NCBI GenBank assembly: GCA_016292745.1
Contig: JAEDFO010000006.1
Coordinates: 1 to 64,000 of the forward strand
Source: Muribaculaceae bacterium
GTDB taxonomy: Bacteria > Bacteroidota > Bacteroidia > Bacteroidales > Muribaculaceae
Length of the DNA stretch: 64,000 bases
Direction: 5' to 3'
A program made the translations under genes and the position numbers. Position 1 is the first letter of the stretch. Every line of letters begins with the position of its first letter. This document shows, in pieces, positions 23,836-33,687 of the stretch. The notes beneath the pieces were generated by a model. The model ran no database searches, was not told where the DNA came from, and was given only the letters and a program-made list of their open reading frames with translations.

Positions 23836-25554
23836 ATGTCAGAGGATAAAATTGAAATTACCGAGAACGACGAAAAAGGCTTGAACTTTGTAGAGCAAAT
23901 CGTCGCCAACGATTTAAAAGAAGGTAAAAACGGTGGCAGACTCAATACTCGTTTCCCTCCTGAACCAAACGGCTATCTTCACATCGGTCATGCAAAAGCA
24001 ATTTGCATGGACTTTGGTGTTGCTGAAAAATTCGGCGGCACATGCAACTTACGTTTCGACGATACCAATCCTGTTAAAGAAGATGTTGAATATGTTGATG
24101 CTATTCGTGAGGATATCAAATGGTTAGGATACGATTGGGGCAACCGCGAATATTATGCTTCTGACTATTTTCCACAGCTTTACGACCTGGCTATTCGCCT
24201 TATCAAAGAAGGTAAAGCTTATGTTGACCAGCAAACTGCCGAACAGATTGCCGAACAAAAAGGCACACCAACAACTCCCGGCATAGAAAGCCCATACCGG
24301 AATCGTCCAATTGAAGAAAACCTTGATTTGTTTGAACGCATGAACAAGGGTGAATTCGACGAAGGCACATATGTGCTGCGCGCCAAAATAGATATGGCCA
24401 ACCCGAACATGCACTTCCGCGATCCTATAATGTATCGCATCATCAAGACTCCTCACCACCGCACCGGAACAAAATGGAACGTATACCCAATGTACGACTT
24501 CGCTCATGGCCAGTCTGACTATTTTGAGGGTGTTACCCATTCAATCTGCACACTCGAGTTCGAAGTACACCGCCCATTATATGAGTATTTCGTCAAGGAA
24601 TTGGCCGACGAATCGTACTGTCCACGACAAATTGAATTCAACCGTCTGAACCTCACATACACCCTCATGAGCAAGCGCAAACTGCTTCAGCTTGTCAAAG
24701 AAGGCCTTGTTGCCGGTTGGGACGATCCTCGTATGCCAACAATCTGTGGCTTGCGCCGTCGCGGATACACTCCAGAATCGATTAAAAACTTCGTGAACAA
24801 AATCGGTTACACAAAGTATGAAGCCCTAAACAGCATCTCGCTGCTCGAGCATAGCATTCGTGAAGATTTAAACAAACGTGCAACACGTGTTTCGGCTGTT
24901 GTAAATCCGGTTAAACTCATCATCACAAATTATCCTGAGGATAAAGTTGAGACCATGGAAATGGAAAACAATCCCGAACAGGAAAATTCAGGGACTCACA
25001 GCATGCCATTCACTCGCGAACTCTACATCGAGCGTGAAGACTTTATGGAAGAGGCTCCAAAGAAATTCTTCCGCTTGTCAATCGACAAGGAGGTACGTCT
25101 TAAAGGCGCCTATATAATTAAGGCCACCGGCTGCAAAAAGGACGCCAATGGTAATATCGAAGAAATATATTGTGAATACGACCCCGACACAAAGAGCGGA
25201 ATGCCAGGCAGCATGCGAAAAGTGAAAGGGACCTTGCACTGGGTTTCGGCAAAGCATTGTATAAATGCCGAAGCACGCCTTTACGACCGTCTGTTCAGCG
25301 TTGAGAACCCATCGAAAGAATCTGAAGAAAATGGCATCGATTTCCGCGAATTGCTCAACCCAGATTCGCTCAAAGTAGTTGAAAATGTCAAAATTGAGCC
25401 TTATTTGGCTGAGATTGCCAAACCTGGCGACAAATTCCAGTTCCAGCGTATTGGCTATTTCGCTGTCGACCCCGACTCAACTGCCGACAGGCTCGTGTTC
25501 AACCGCACCATCGGACTTAAGGATTCTTGGGAAAAAGAACAAAAGAAAGCTTGA
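23836..25554 (+). CDS. glnS: glutaminyl-tRNA synthetase
   Basis: GlnS charges tRNA-Gln directly with glutamine. The 572-residue protein shows the class I motif as PPEPNGYLHIGHAKA and the KMSKS-type loop as LMSKRKL. The C-terminal anticodon-binding beta-barrels contain the typical GTLHWVSAKHCI segment. An upstream ATG at 23767 would add 23 residues unlike any synthetase and starts at the transcription start, so it was rejected. Its presence means the organism need not rely on the Glu-tRNA-Gln amidotransferase route for glutamine codons. Confidence 0.96.
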   Translation: MSEDKIEITENDEKGLNFVEQIVANDLKEGKNGGRLNTRFPPEPNGYLHIGHAKAICMDFGVAEKFGGTCNLRFDDTNPVKEDVEYVDAIREDIKWLGYDWGNREYYASDYFPQLYDLAIRLIKEGKAYVDQQTAEQIAEQKGTPTTPGIESPYRNRPIEENLDLFERMNKGEFDEGTYVLRAKIDMANPNMHFRDPIMYRIIKTPHHRTGTKWNVYPMYDFAHGQSDYFEGVTHSICTLEFEVHRPLYEYFVKELADESYCPRQIEFNRLNLTYTLMSKRKLLQLVKEGLVAGWDDPRMPTICGLRRRGYTPESIKNFVNKIGYTKYEALNSISLLEHSIREDLNKRATRVSAVVNPVKLIITNYPEDKVETMEMENNPEQENSGTHSMPFTRELYIEREDFMEEAPKKFFRLSIDKEVRLKGAYIIKATGCKKDANGNIEEIYCEYDPDTKSGMPGSMRKVKGTLHWVSAKHCINAEARLYDRLFSVENPSKESEENGIDFRELLNPDSLKVVENVKIEPYLAEIAKPGDKFQFQRIGYFAVDPDSTADRLVFNRTIGLKDSWEKEQKKA

Positions 25555-25579
25555 TATCCCCTACTCTATTCTATCAATA

Positions 25580-25610
25580 AAAAAGCCTTGGACCAACGCC
25601 AAGGCTTTTT
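25580..25610. terminator. bidirectional terminator, glnS / CBM9-like gene
   Basis: AAAAAGCCTTGG (25580-25591) and CCAAGGCTTTTT (25599-25610) form a perfect 12-bp stem with a 7-nt loop and a T-run on each strand, between convergent genes. Confidence 0.92.
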
Positions 25611-25616
25611 CTATTA

Positions 25617-26270
25617 TTATTTCAAAATTATATCTCCAAAAAATTCTGGTCGATGAAAATCTGGTTTCGGAGCATCAATGGGTGCCCAACTTAAAAAATG
25701 AGGCAAACTGGTTTTATCTCCACATTTATATAAATTGCCCTTTAGCCTAACCGGAGCATTATTAATGTCGACATTAATCACATCAAGTGGTATGGCAACA
25801 GTCAAGCTCCATGGGAACAGCCCCTCCATCTCCTCGAACGGACGATTTCCGCACGAAGCATATCTACGGATACTATCAAGGACGTCATCACTCAATTTTG
25901 TATGTTGCTCACGGTTCAAACGCCTCGAAGCATTAATGGTCCCGATGCAATTAAACTCAAAATTCCAATACTCCTTATCTTCGGGATGCTTGACAAAGAA
26001 TTCAACACAACTATCCTCGTAAACAGGCGAATTGTTTTCCCAGTTTACAGCGCGCAGATAATTGCCACGGACAAAAAAATCAACATACAGATAGCGCGAA
26101 GAATATGCCATTGCAAATGCTGTAATTGGATGATATGGGAACTCATCGGCCCAGTTGCGACACTCTATGCTATGCTTCTCCGAATTTTGTTCGAGATACT
26201 CACTTACATCTTCTAACGACATTGAATCGAGAGAATCCACCCGTTCAACCTCTATGCTCTTGACATTCAT
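25617..26270 (-). CDS. carbohydrate-binding family 9-like protein
   Basis: The predicted 217-residue protein resembles the CBM9-like fold of Bacteroidota: FAMAYSSRYLYVDFFVRG, the PVYEDSCVEFFVKHPEDKEYWNFEFN core and the final HRPEFFGDIIL. No signal peptide is visible from this start, so it may be cytoplasmic, which is odd for a sugar binder. The start at 26270 is chosen because its ATG overlaps the LysE stop (ATGA), implying translational coupling; the longer frame to 26357 lies inside lysE. Its ligand is unknown. Confidence 0.75.
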   Translation of the reverse strand: MNVKSIEVERVDSLDSMSLEDVSEYLEQNSEKHSIECRNWADEFPYHPITAFAMAYSSRYLYVDFFVRGNYLRAVNWENNSPVYEDSCVEFFVKHPEDKEYWNFEFNCIGTINASRRLNREQHTKLSDDVLDSIRRYASCGNRPFEEMEGLFPWSLTVAIPLDVINVDINNAPVRLKGNLYKCGDKTSLPHFLSWAPIDAPKPDFHRPEFFGDIILK

Positions 26271-26917
26271 AACATTAAAAAATCTTTTAATCCCCACACT
26301 AAGCCAACCATCGACATTATTATTATCACAACGCCAATTATCCTGTTGACAAGCCATATGCTCCGCAAATTGAAATGAGCCCTTACCTTATTGACGAAAA
26401 AAGTAATTGTCAGCCACCAAAGCATTGCCCCAAGTACTATAAACACAAAGCCAAGCGCCGTGATATAGACACTCATCTCTGGTTGCAGAAAATTAAATCG
26501 TGCAAACAAGCCTATGATGAGAAATAATATCAATGGGTTGGAAAATGTCAAGAAGAATCCTGTTATAAAATCCTGTGTATAAGTATTTTTCTGCTTAATA
26601 TCACCCGGTGATTTCACTCTTCCCGCCGGATTTCTCTTTATCAAGTATGCACCAAACACAAGGAGCACTATACTGCCCAATATCTGTATAATATTCTGGT
26701 TGGTCTCGATGAAATCTATGATAAACGACATTCCCAGACCTGTGAGCATACAATATATAATATCCGACATGGCTGCCCCCACACCGGTGAAGAATCCAGC
26801 CCACTGGCCTTTGTTTAGAGTACGCTGTATGCACAACACTCCTATCGGTCCCATCGGCGCCGATATCAATATTCCAATGGCAAGTCCTCTTAATATCGTA
26901 TATAAAGCTAACTCCAT
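26267..26917 (-). CDS. LysE/RhtB-family translocator
   Basis: The 216-residue membrane protein has about six hydrophobic segments and the LysE opening pattern GLAIGILISAPMGPIGVLCIQRTL. LysE/RhtB proteins export amino acids or related small metabolites. The end of the gene overlaps the CBM9-like gene by four bases. The substrate cannot be told from sequence, and the pairing with a carbohydrate-binding-like protein gives no direct hint. Confidence 0.85.
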   Translation of the reverse strand: MELALYTILRGLAIGILISAPMGPIGVLCIQRTLNKGQWAGFFTGVGAAMSDIIYCMLTGLGMSFIIDFIETNQNIIQILGSIVLLVFGAYLIKRNPAGRVKSPGDIKQKNTYTQDFITGFFLTFSNPLILFLIIGLFARFNFLQPEMSVYITALGFVFIVLGAMLWWLTITFFVNKVRAHFNLRSIWLVNRIIGVVIIIMSMVGLVWGLKDFLML

Positions 26918-26935
26918 TTACTACACAAATTAGTA

Positions 26936-26943
26936 CAAAGTTA
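26936..26943 (-). promoter_or_regulatory. -7 element for the LysE-CBM9-like operon, with -33
   Basis: On the minus strand TAACTTTG matches TAnnTTTG. A TTTG lies 19 nt upstream (plus-strand CAAA at 26963-26966), the expected -33 spacing. Confidence 0.75.
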
Positions 26944-27138
26944 AGTTATATATGGCTTATTGCAAAATTTTCATTCCTTAAATATATTTCGCCTCTCCTA
27001 ATTTACATTTCACGGATAAAGCTAAATCGCATGTAATCAATACAATTCAGATATTTGGCATATTAATTGTCAACAAAATTTGCCATTTACCTTTTATATA
27101 TATACTTTTATAATGCTGAAACCAATACATTCGTGAAA

Positions 27139-28218
27139 ATGTACAGATTATTAATCATATTGTCAACTATTTTGTCTGCCCTTAACTGCATGCCTTCTGA
27201 GTTGCTTTTCATCAACGAACAGAACAGATTTCTATCGTATGGGCAAGCTCAGAATGCCATTATCGACAATGGATGCATTGTAATCGACAACCCTACAAGC
27301 CGCGACATGTTCAATATTGCCGAATTAAAAGCCGAAGCAAAAGCCTGGAGGATGGACATAGTGATTGCAAACCTCAACAATGCAGAAGGAAAGAAATACA
27401 ACTACAACTCAGCCAACGGCAAACGCCATAAAACCGCAAATACCACATGGGGTGTCGTTTGGAATTACTCCGACAGTCTGAATTACTATGCTTTAGAACT
27501 TAAATCGAACAATACAAGTCTATACGATTCTTTCGACGTCAGAAGCATTGAGGCCACTGTATGCCAAATATCCAACGGGCAAGCCATCGAAATTGCCCGA
27601 AAATCAATTGCAAAGGGCATCAACTTGTACACTGGCTTCAACAGAATACGTTTGGAATCGGTCGACGGAAAAATCACGATAAGCATCAGACAAAAAAAGT
27701 TTACAGAAATAGCAGTTGTAGAAAACTGCACGCACAGCCTTACATTAGGCTATTTCGCCGGACCGGGTTCTAAAGTGGCATTGCAGAACATAGTGTTTGA
27801 GTACGAGCCTCTACACATCAAATCTATCACCACCAACTGGACCATGGATTCACTCAACCGGCATTTTGAAAATTCGACAGACCCTATAGAAGGCTTCTGG
27901 GACTACTTCGACCGCAACATTTCAGGTAAAGGGGTAATAATCGGCGGCAAGTACTCATTGGCTATTGTGAAAACCGAAACCGGCTACGACATCATATATA
28001 TCAGTGGAGCCACCTCATCGGCCGAGAATTGGACCACCGGTATGAAAAAAGGATGCATTACCCCTACCCGATTTGTTGGTAACTTCAATTTGATTTGGTA
28101 CGACTCAAACACAGAAGCGATGTCCGACGACAACTATGTCCAGTTAGTTGACGGCTCTATTCTCGAGGCACATTTCCCGGTGGAAAAAAGCATGATTCGA
28201 TTTGTAAAACGCAAATAA
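27139..28218 (+). CDS. unrecognised exported protein, possible jelly-roll domain
   Basis: I do not recognise this 359-residue protein. From the ATG at 27139 it has a signal sequence (MYRLLIILSTILSALNC), with a possible lipoprotein cysteine at 17 though the lipobox is poor. Residues about 30-225 alternate beta strands in a pattern like concanavalin/LamG or DUF1080 domains (TTWGVVWNYSDSLNYYALEL; FNRIRLESVDGKITISI). The remainder (IEGFWDYFDRN onward) looks like a second small beta domain with repeated GxYxI strands. The longer ORF from 27067 lacks a signal peptide at its front, so it was not used. Confidence 0.6.
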   Translation: MYRLLIILSTILSALNCMPSELLFINEQNRFLSYGQAQNAIIDNGCIVIDNPTSRDMFNIAELKAEAKAWRMDIVIANLNNAEGKKYNYNSANGKRHKTANTTWGVVWNYSDSLNYYALELKSNNTSLYDSFDVRSIEATVCQISNGQAIEIARKSIAKGINLYTGFNRIRLESVDGKITISIRQKKFTEIAVVENCTHSLTLGYFAGPGSKVALQNIVFEYEPLHIKSITTNWTMDSLNRHFENSTDPIEGFWDYFDRNISGKGVIIGGKYSLAIVKTETGYDIIYISGATSSAENWTTGMKKGCITPTRFVGNFNLIWYDSNTEAMSDDNYVQLVDGSILEAHFPVEKSMIRFVKRK

Positions 28219-28246
28219 AGTACGTTGTTCATATTATCGGCAATTC

Positions 28247-28278
28247 TTTGTGTAGTCCGCGCCTATTTTGTAACTTTG
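28247..28278 (+). promoter_or_regulatory. purL promoter, -33 and -7 elements
   Basis: TTTG at 28247-28250 and TAACTTTG at 28271-28278 are separated by 20 nt, the standard Bacteroidota arrangement. The purL ATG follows 25 nt after the -7 element. No purine-responsive riboswitch is visible in the short leader. Confidence 0.85.
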
Positions 28279-28303
28279 CAGTTGTATATAAACTCAATGT
28301 TAT

Positions 28304-31300
28304 ATGATAGTTTTCTTCAAAATAGGTGCAAAGAGTGTTTTTGCAGTTGAATCAAAACGGAAATTCGACCAGTGTGAACTTGAGAAGCTCGAATGGCTGT
28401 TCAGCGGAGCCAAGCATGTAAAATCAAAGTCGCTTAAAGGTGTGTTCGTAGGACCTCGTCGTGAAATGATTACCCCTTGGAGCACAAATGCCGTAGAAAT
28501 TACCCAGAACATGGGGTTGGACGGCATCTCTCGTATTGAAGAGTATTTCAAAGTTGACTCCGACACACCCGAATACGACAAAATGCTTCAACGAGTATAC
28601 AAGGGTCTCGACCAAAGTATTTTCACCATAACCAAGACTCCCGACCCGATAGTTTACATCAATAATATTGAGGAATACAACATTCAGGAAGGTCTTGCAC
28701 TGAATCCCGACGAGATTAATTATCTCAAAGGCCTCAGCACAAAGCTTGGCCGTCCGCTCACCGACTCTGAAGTGTTCGGTTTCTCTCAAGTTAACTCCGA
28801 GCACTGCCGTCATAAAATCTTCAACGGCACATTCATCATCGATGGGAAAGAAATGGAATCGTCTCTATTCAAGATGATTAAGCGCACATCCCAGGTAAAC
28901 CCCAACAAACTCGTATCGGCTTACAAGGACAATGTCGCATTCGTGGAAGGTCCTCGAATCAAACAATTCGCACCAAAGAATCCCGAACGCCCCGACTATT
29001 TCGATGTAACCGACATCGACACCGTGATATCGCTCAAAGCCGAAACCCATAACTTCCCAACCACTGTAGAGCCATTCAACGGTGCTGCCACAGGCACCGG
29101 CGGCGAAATTCGTGACCGTCTTGGTGGCGGTATGGCCAGCCTTCCTATAGCCGGAACAGCCGTATATATGACTGCCTACCCACGAAGCGAAGCCGACAGA
29201 AAATGGGAAATGGTGACAATGCCACCTCGCAACTGGCTCTATCAAACTCCGGAAGAGATACTCATAAAAGCTTCAAATGGTGCTTCAGACTTCGGAAATA
29301 AGTTTGGCCAGCCGCTAATCTGTGGCTCGCTCCTCACTTTCGAACATGAGGAAAACGGCAATCAGTATGCCTACGACAAAGTGATAATGCTTGCTGGAGG
29401 TGTTGGTTTTGCCAATAAGCGCGACGCAATCAAGGGCACTCCAGAACCTGGAGAAAAAGTGGTGCTTATGGGCGGCGACAACTACCGAATCGGCATGGGT
29501 GGCGGCGCTGTTTCTTCGGTTAACACCGGCATGTACGACAATTCCATCGAACTCAATGCCGTACAGCGAGCTAACCCCGAAATGCAGAAGCGTGTGTCGA
29601 ACGTAATCCGTGCACTCGCCGAAAGCGAAACCAACCCAATTATCTCAATCCACGACCATGGCGCAGGCGGCCATCTAAACGCACTCAGCGAACTCGTTGA
29701 AGCCACTGGCGGAAAAATTGAAATCGGCAAATTGCCTATTGGTGACCCCACCCTTTCGTCCAAGGAAATTATCGGAAACGAATCACAGGAGCGTATGGGC
29801 ATGGTAATCGAAGAAAAGGATATTGATAAAGTACGTCAGATAGCCGAACGCGAACGCGCCCCATTCTACGTGATTGGAGAAACTACAGGCGACAACCGTT
29901 TTGTTTTCGAACAAGAAGACGGAGTTAAGCCTATCGACCTTGAAATGGCCGATATGTTTGGTAACTCGCCCAAAACTGTAATGGTCGACTCAACTGTTAA
30001 GCACCAATATGCAGGCGTTGAATATAATCAGACCGACATCAACAACTATGTTGAAACTGTGCTTCAATTAGAGGCTGTTGCTTGCAAGGACTGGCTCACA
30101 AACAAAGTTGACCGATCAATTACCGGCAAGATTGCCCGCCAGCAATGTCAGGGTGAAATACAGTTGCCTCTAAGCGACTGTGGCGTAGTTTCGCTTGACT
30201 ATACCGGGACATCTGGCATTGCCACTTCTATTGGACATGCACCTCAAGCAGCACTCGTAAATTCCGCTGCCGGTTCAGTACTCTCCATTTCCGAAGCACT
30301 TACCAACATTGTCGGTGCACCTCTTGCCGACGGACTGAAGAGCGTTTCGCTGAGCGCAAACTGGATGTGGCCGTGCCGCAACGAAGGCGAAGATGCAGCC
30401 TTATATTCAGCAGTAAAGGCTTGTAGCGATTTTGCGTGTGCATTAGGCATCAACATCCCCACGGGCAAAGACAGCCTTTCGATGACCCAAAAATATGGTG
30501 ACAAGAAAGTAATTGCACCCGGAACAGTTATTATCTCGGCTGCGGGCGAAGTTAGCGATGTTAAGAAAGTGGTATCGCCTGTGGTACAAAACAAGAAGAG
30601 CTCGCTGCTTTATGTTCCATTCTCAAAGTCGGCACTTTCGCTCGGCGGCTCGGCATTCGCACAGTCGCTCAACGCTCTTGGCAATGACGTTCCTCAAATT
30701 GAATCGGCTGAATACTTCAAGACAGTGTTCAATACCGTACAGAAATTGGTCAACAAATCATGGCTCTTAGCAGCTCACGACGTATCGGCTGGTGGTCTTG
30801 TAACAACCTTGCTCGAAATGACGTTCGCTAACGTCGATGGCGGTATGAACATCAATCTCGATGATTTCAACGACCCCGACACGGTAAAGATTCTGTTCAG
30901 CGAAAATCCGGCCATCGTGCTTCAAATTGCTGAAAACAATCTGGAGAAGGCAGAAAAACTGCTCAGCGACAACGGAATAACATCATACAATATCGGTTGT
31001 CCAGCCGTCGAACGCATGCTCATGGTTGGAAATGGTGATGCGCAATACGCATTTATGATTGACTATCTGCGTGATGTATGGTATAAGACATCATACCTGC
31101 TCGACAGAAAGCAATCAGGCGCTAAATGTGCTGCCAACCGCTACAACAACTACAAGAAGCAGCCACTCCGCTACAGATTCCCAAAAGATTTTACCGGAAA
31201 ACTTGCAACTGAAGGCCTTACGCTTTCCAAGCATGCTCCATCAAAGGCAAAAGTAGCAATAATTCGAGAGAAAGGCGTTAACGGCGACCGCGAGATGGCA

Positions 31301-32002
31301 TACTCGCTCTATCTGGCCGGATTCGATGTGAAAGACGTTCACATGACCGACCTCACTTCAGGCCGTGAGACTCTCGACGATGTTAACATGATAGTGTTCT
31401 GCGGCGGATTCTCCAACTCCGACGTGTTAGGCTCAGCTAAGGGTTGGGCCGGTGGCTTCCTTTGGAACGATACTGCAAAGGAAACATTAACCAGGTTCTA
31501 CAAACGCAACGACACCCTGAGCCTTGGCATATGCAACGGCTGTCAGGTAATGGTAGAGCTGAACCTCATCAACCCAGAGCACGAACATCGCACCAAGATG
31601 CTTCACAACGATTCACACAAATTCGAATCAGAATTTATCAACGTGATAATTCCTGAAAACAATTCTGTAATGTTCGGTTCGTTGTCAGGAAGCCGCCTTG
31701 GCATCTGGGTGGCACACGGCGAAGGCAAGTTCTATCTGCCAGAATCAGCCGACAAGTATAATGTAGTGGCAAAATATGCATATTCAGGATATCCTGCCAA
31801 TCCTAACGGCTCACCGCGCTCAGTTGCCGGAATAGCATCGGCCGACGGCCGTCATCTGGCAATGATGCCACACTTGGAACGAGCTATTTTCCCGTGGCAA
31901 TGTGCCTACTATCCTCAAAGCCATTCACGCGACGAAATCACGCCATGGGTTCAGGCATTTGTCAATGCACGAAAGTGGATTGAAGCCAGAATCTCGAAAT
32001 AA
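28304..32002 (+). CDS. purL: PurL, phosphoribosylformylglycinamidine synthase
   Basis: PurL converts FGAR, glutamine and ATP to FGAM in de novo purine synthesis. This is the long single-chain form (1232 residues) with an N-terminal PurS-like region, two AIRS-type synthetase halves (motifs SVNSEHCRHK-like FSQVNSEHCRH, and DHGAGGHLNAL), and a C-terminal class I glutaminase. The glutaminase nucleophile is C1077 in GICNGCQVM, and FCGGFSNSDVLGSAKGWAGG is also present. It ends at a hairpin and is followed by purH under a separate promoter. Confidence 0.98.
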   Translation: MIVFFKIGAKSVFAVESKRKFDQCELEKLEWLFSGAKHVKSKSLKGVFVGPRREMITPWSTNAVEITQNMGLDGISRIEEYFKVDSDTPEYDKMLQRVYKGLDQSIFTITKTPDPIVYINNIEEYNIQEGLALNPDEINYLKGLSTKLGRPLTDSEVFGFSQVNSEHCRHKIFNGTFIIDGKEMESSLFKMIKRTSQVNPNKLVSAYKDNVAFVEGPRIKQFAPKNPERPDYFDVTDIDTVISLKAETHNFPTTVEPFNGAATGTGGEIRDRLGGGMASLPIAGTAVYMTAYPRSEADRKWEMVTMPPRNWLYQTPEEILIKASNGASDFGNKFGQPLICGSLLTFEHEENGNQYAYDKVIMLAGGVGFANKRDAIKGTPEPGEKVVLMGGDNYRIGMGGGAVSSVNTGMYDNSIELNAVQRANPEMQKRVSNVIRALAESETNPIISIHDHGAGGHLNALSELVEATGGKIEIGKLPIGDPTLSSKEIIGNESQERMGMVIEEKDIDKVRQIAERERAPFYVIGETTGDNRFVFEQEDGVKPIDLEMADMFGNSPKTVMVDSTVKHQYAGVEYNQTDINNYVETVLQLEAVACKDWLTNKVDRSITGKIARQQCQGEIQLPLSDCGVVSLDYTGTSGIATSIGHAPQAALVNSAAGSVLSISEALTNIVGAPLADGLKSVSLSANWMWPCRNEGEDAALYSAVKACSDFACALGINIPTGKDSLSMTQKYGDKKVIAPGTVIISAAGEVSDVKKVVSPVVQNKKSSLLYVPFSKSALSLGGSAFAQSLNALGNDVPQIESAEYFKTVFNTVQKLVNKSWLLAAHDVSAGGLVTTLLEMTFANVDGGMNINLDDFNDPDTVKILFSENPAIVLQIAENNLEKAEKLLSDNGITSYNIGCPAVERMLMVGNGDAQYAFMIDYLRDVWYKTSYLLDRKQSGAKCAANRYNNYKKQPLRYRFPKDFTGKLATEGLTLSKHAPSKAKVAIIREKGVNGDREMAYSLYLAGFDVKDVHMTDLTSGRETLDDVNMIVFCGGFSNSDVLGSAKGWAGGFLWNDTAKETLTRFYKRNDTLSLGICNGCQVMVELNLINPEHEHRTKMLHNDSHKFESEFINVIIPENNSVMFGSLSGSRLGIWVAHGEGKFYLPESADKYNVVAKYAYSGYPANPNGSPRSVAGIASADGRHLAMMPHLERAIFPWQCAYYPQSHSRDEITPWVQAFVNARKWIEARISK

Positions 32003-32008
32003 TTCTCA

Positions 32009-32041
32009 CAAAGGGAACCCGTTTTGGCGGATTCCCTTTTG
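32009..32041 (+). terminator. terminator after purL
   Basis: CAAAGGGAA plus CCG (32009-32021) pairs with CGG plus TTCCCTTTTG (32028-32041), one mismatch, 7 nt after the stop, with a T-run in the right arm. Confidence 0.8.
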
Positions 32042-32112
32042 AACTTTATTCAACAGCTCAAAATAATTTATATTAAATTCAAAATCATAACAATATAATC
32101 TGCAATTTTCCG

Positions 32113-32120
32113 TAATTTTG
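32113..32120 (+). promoter_or_regulatory. -7 element for purH-mre operon
   Basis: TAATTTTG fits TAnnTTTG and is 25 nt before the purH ATG. Confidence 0.65.
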
Positions 32121-32145
32121 CAACATTATTAACGAATATAGACTC

Positions 32146-33669
32146 ATGGATTCAAATAAACAAATCAAGACAGCATTAATTTCGGTATTCCACAAAGATG
32201 GTCTCGATAAAATTCTTGCTTTATTAAACAAGGACAACGTACGATTTCTGTCAACTGGCGGCACAAAGGCTTTCATCAACTCGCTTGGTTATGAATGCGA
32301 TGCAGTTGAGGATCTCACATCATATCCATCTATTCTTGGCGGCCGAGTAAAGACATTGCATCCAAAAGTGTTTGGTGGCATCCTCAGCCGTCGCGACAAT
32401 GAAAGCGACAAACGCGAAGTTGCAAAATATGAAATTCCTGATATCGACCTCGTTATTGTCGACCTCTACCCATTTGAGGCAACAGTGGCATCTGGCGCAG
32501 CCGAAGAAGATATCATCGAGAAAATCGACATAGGCGGTATCTCACTTATCCGTGCTGCAGCCAAGAACTTCAACGATGTGGTAATCGTTGCATCCAAAGC
32601 TCAATACCAGCCACTTTACGAAATGCTACAGAAGAACGGAGCCTCATCAACAATCGAAGAGCGTCGCTGGTTTGCCAAAGAAGCATTTGCAGTTTCGAGC
32701 GGTTACGACAGTGCAATATTCTCATATTTCGACAAGGACGAGAAATCGGCAATTCGTGTTGCATACAATGGCGCCAAGACACTCCGCTACGGAGAGAACC
32801 CTCACCAGAAAGGTTTCTTCTACGGTAACCTCGACGAAATGTTCACTCAGGTTCATGGAAAAGAAATATCATATAACAACCTGCTCGATATTGATGCAGC
32901 AGTTAATCTCATTAACGACTTTACCGAACCCACATTTGCCATTCTGAAGCACAACAATGCTTGTGGTGTGGCTTCTCGCGACAGCATCATTGACGCTTGG
33001 AAAGATGCCCTCGCCGGCGACCCTGTTTCGGCATTCGGTGGAGTGCTTATCGCCAACCGAACAATCGACGCGCCAGCAGCAGAGGAAATCAACAAGATTT
33101 TCTTTGAGGTAATCATTGCGCCAGAGTTCACCGACGATGCTCTGGCCATTTTGGAACAGAAGAAGAACAGAATAATACTGGTCCAGAAATCAACAGCCAC
33201 AACCCCATCGGTTATCCGCACTGCGCTCAATGGCGTGCTCGTTGAAGACCGCGACACACATGTAGAGTCGCCAGAAGAACTTCGTCAAGTAACAGTTTTG
33301 CCGGTTAAGGAGAGCCAAATCGACGATTTGCTGTTCGCAAACAAGATTGTAAAGCACAGCAAAAGCAATGCAATTGTGTTGGCAAAAGGCAAGCAGCTCA
33401 TTGCCAGCGGCATCGGTCAGACCTCACGTGTCGACGCTTTGAAGCAGGCAATCGAGAAGGCTCATTCATTCAATTTCGACCTCAACGGTGCTGTAATGGC
33501 TTCTGATGCATTCTTCCCATTTGCCGACTGTGTTGAGATTGCACATAAAGCCGGTGTGAATGCTGTTATCCAACCCGGAGGGTCGGTTCGCGATAATGAC
33601 AGTATTGAATACTGCAACAATAACGGCGTTGCTATGGTTATGACAGGTATCCGCCATTTCAAACACTAA
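32146..33669 (+). CDS. purH: PurH, AICAR transformylase / IMP cyclohydrolase
   Basis: PurH performs the last two steps to IMP. The 507-residue protein has the N-terminal cyclohydrolase (MGS-like) domain (FLSTGGTKAF, LGGRVKTLHPKV) and the C-terminal transformylase with LRYGENPHQ, the catalytic KHNNACGVA and QPGGSVRDND. mreB starts 18 nt after its stop with no terminator, so purine synthesis and the cell-wall elongation genes are on one transcript, an order also known in other Bacteroidales. Confidence 0.97.
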   Translation: MDSNKQIKTALISVFHKDGLDKILALLNKDNVRFLSTGGTKAFINSLGYECDAVEDLTSYPSILGGRVKTLHPKVFGGILSRRDNESDKREVAKYEIPDIDLVIVDLYPFEATVASGAAEEDIIEKIDIGGISLIRAAAKNFNDVVIVASKAQYQPLYEMLQKNGASSTIEERRWFAKEAFAVSSGYDSAIFSYFDKDEKSAIRVAYNGAKTLRYGENPHQKGFFYGNLDEMFTQVHGKEISYNNLLDIDAAVNLINDFTEPTFAILKHNNACGVASRDSIIDAWKDALAGDPVSAFGGVLIANRTIDAPAAEEINKIFFEVIIAPEFTDDALAILEQKKNRIILVQKSTATTPSVIRTALNGVLVEDRDTHVESPEELRQVTVLPVKESQIDDLLFANKIVKHSKSNAIVLAKGKQLIASGIGQTSRVDALKQAIEKAHSFNFDLNGAVMASDAFFPFADCVEIAHKAGVNAVIQPGGSVRDNDSIEYCNNNGVAMVMTGIRHFKH

Positions 33670-33687
33670 AAAATTTCTATCACTATT

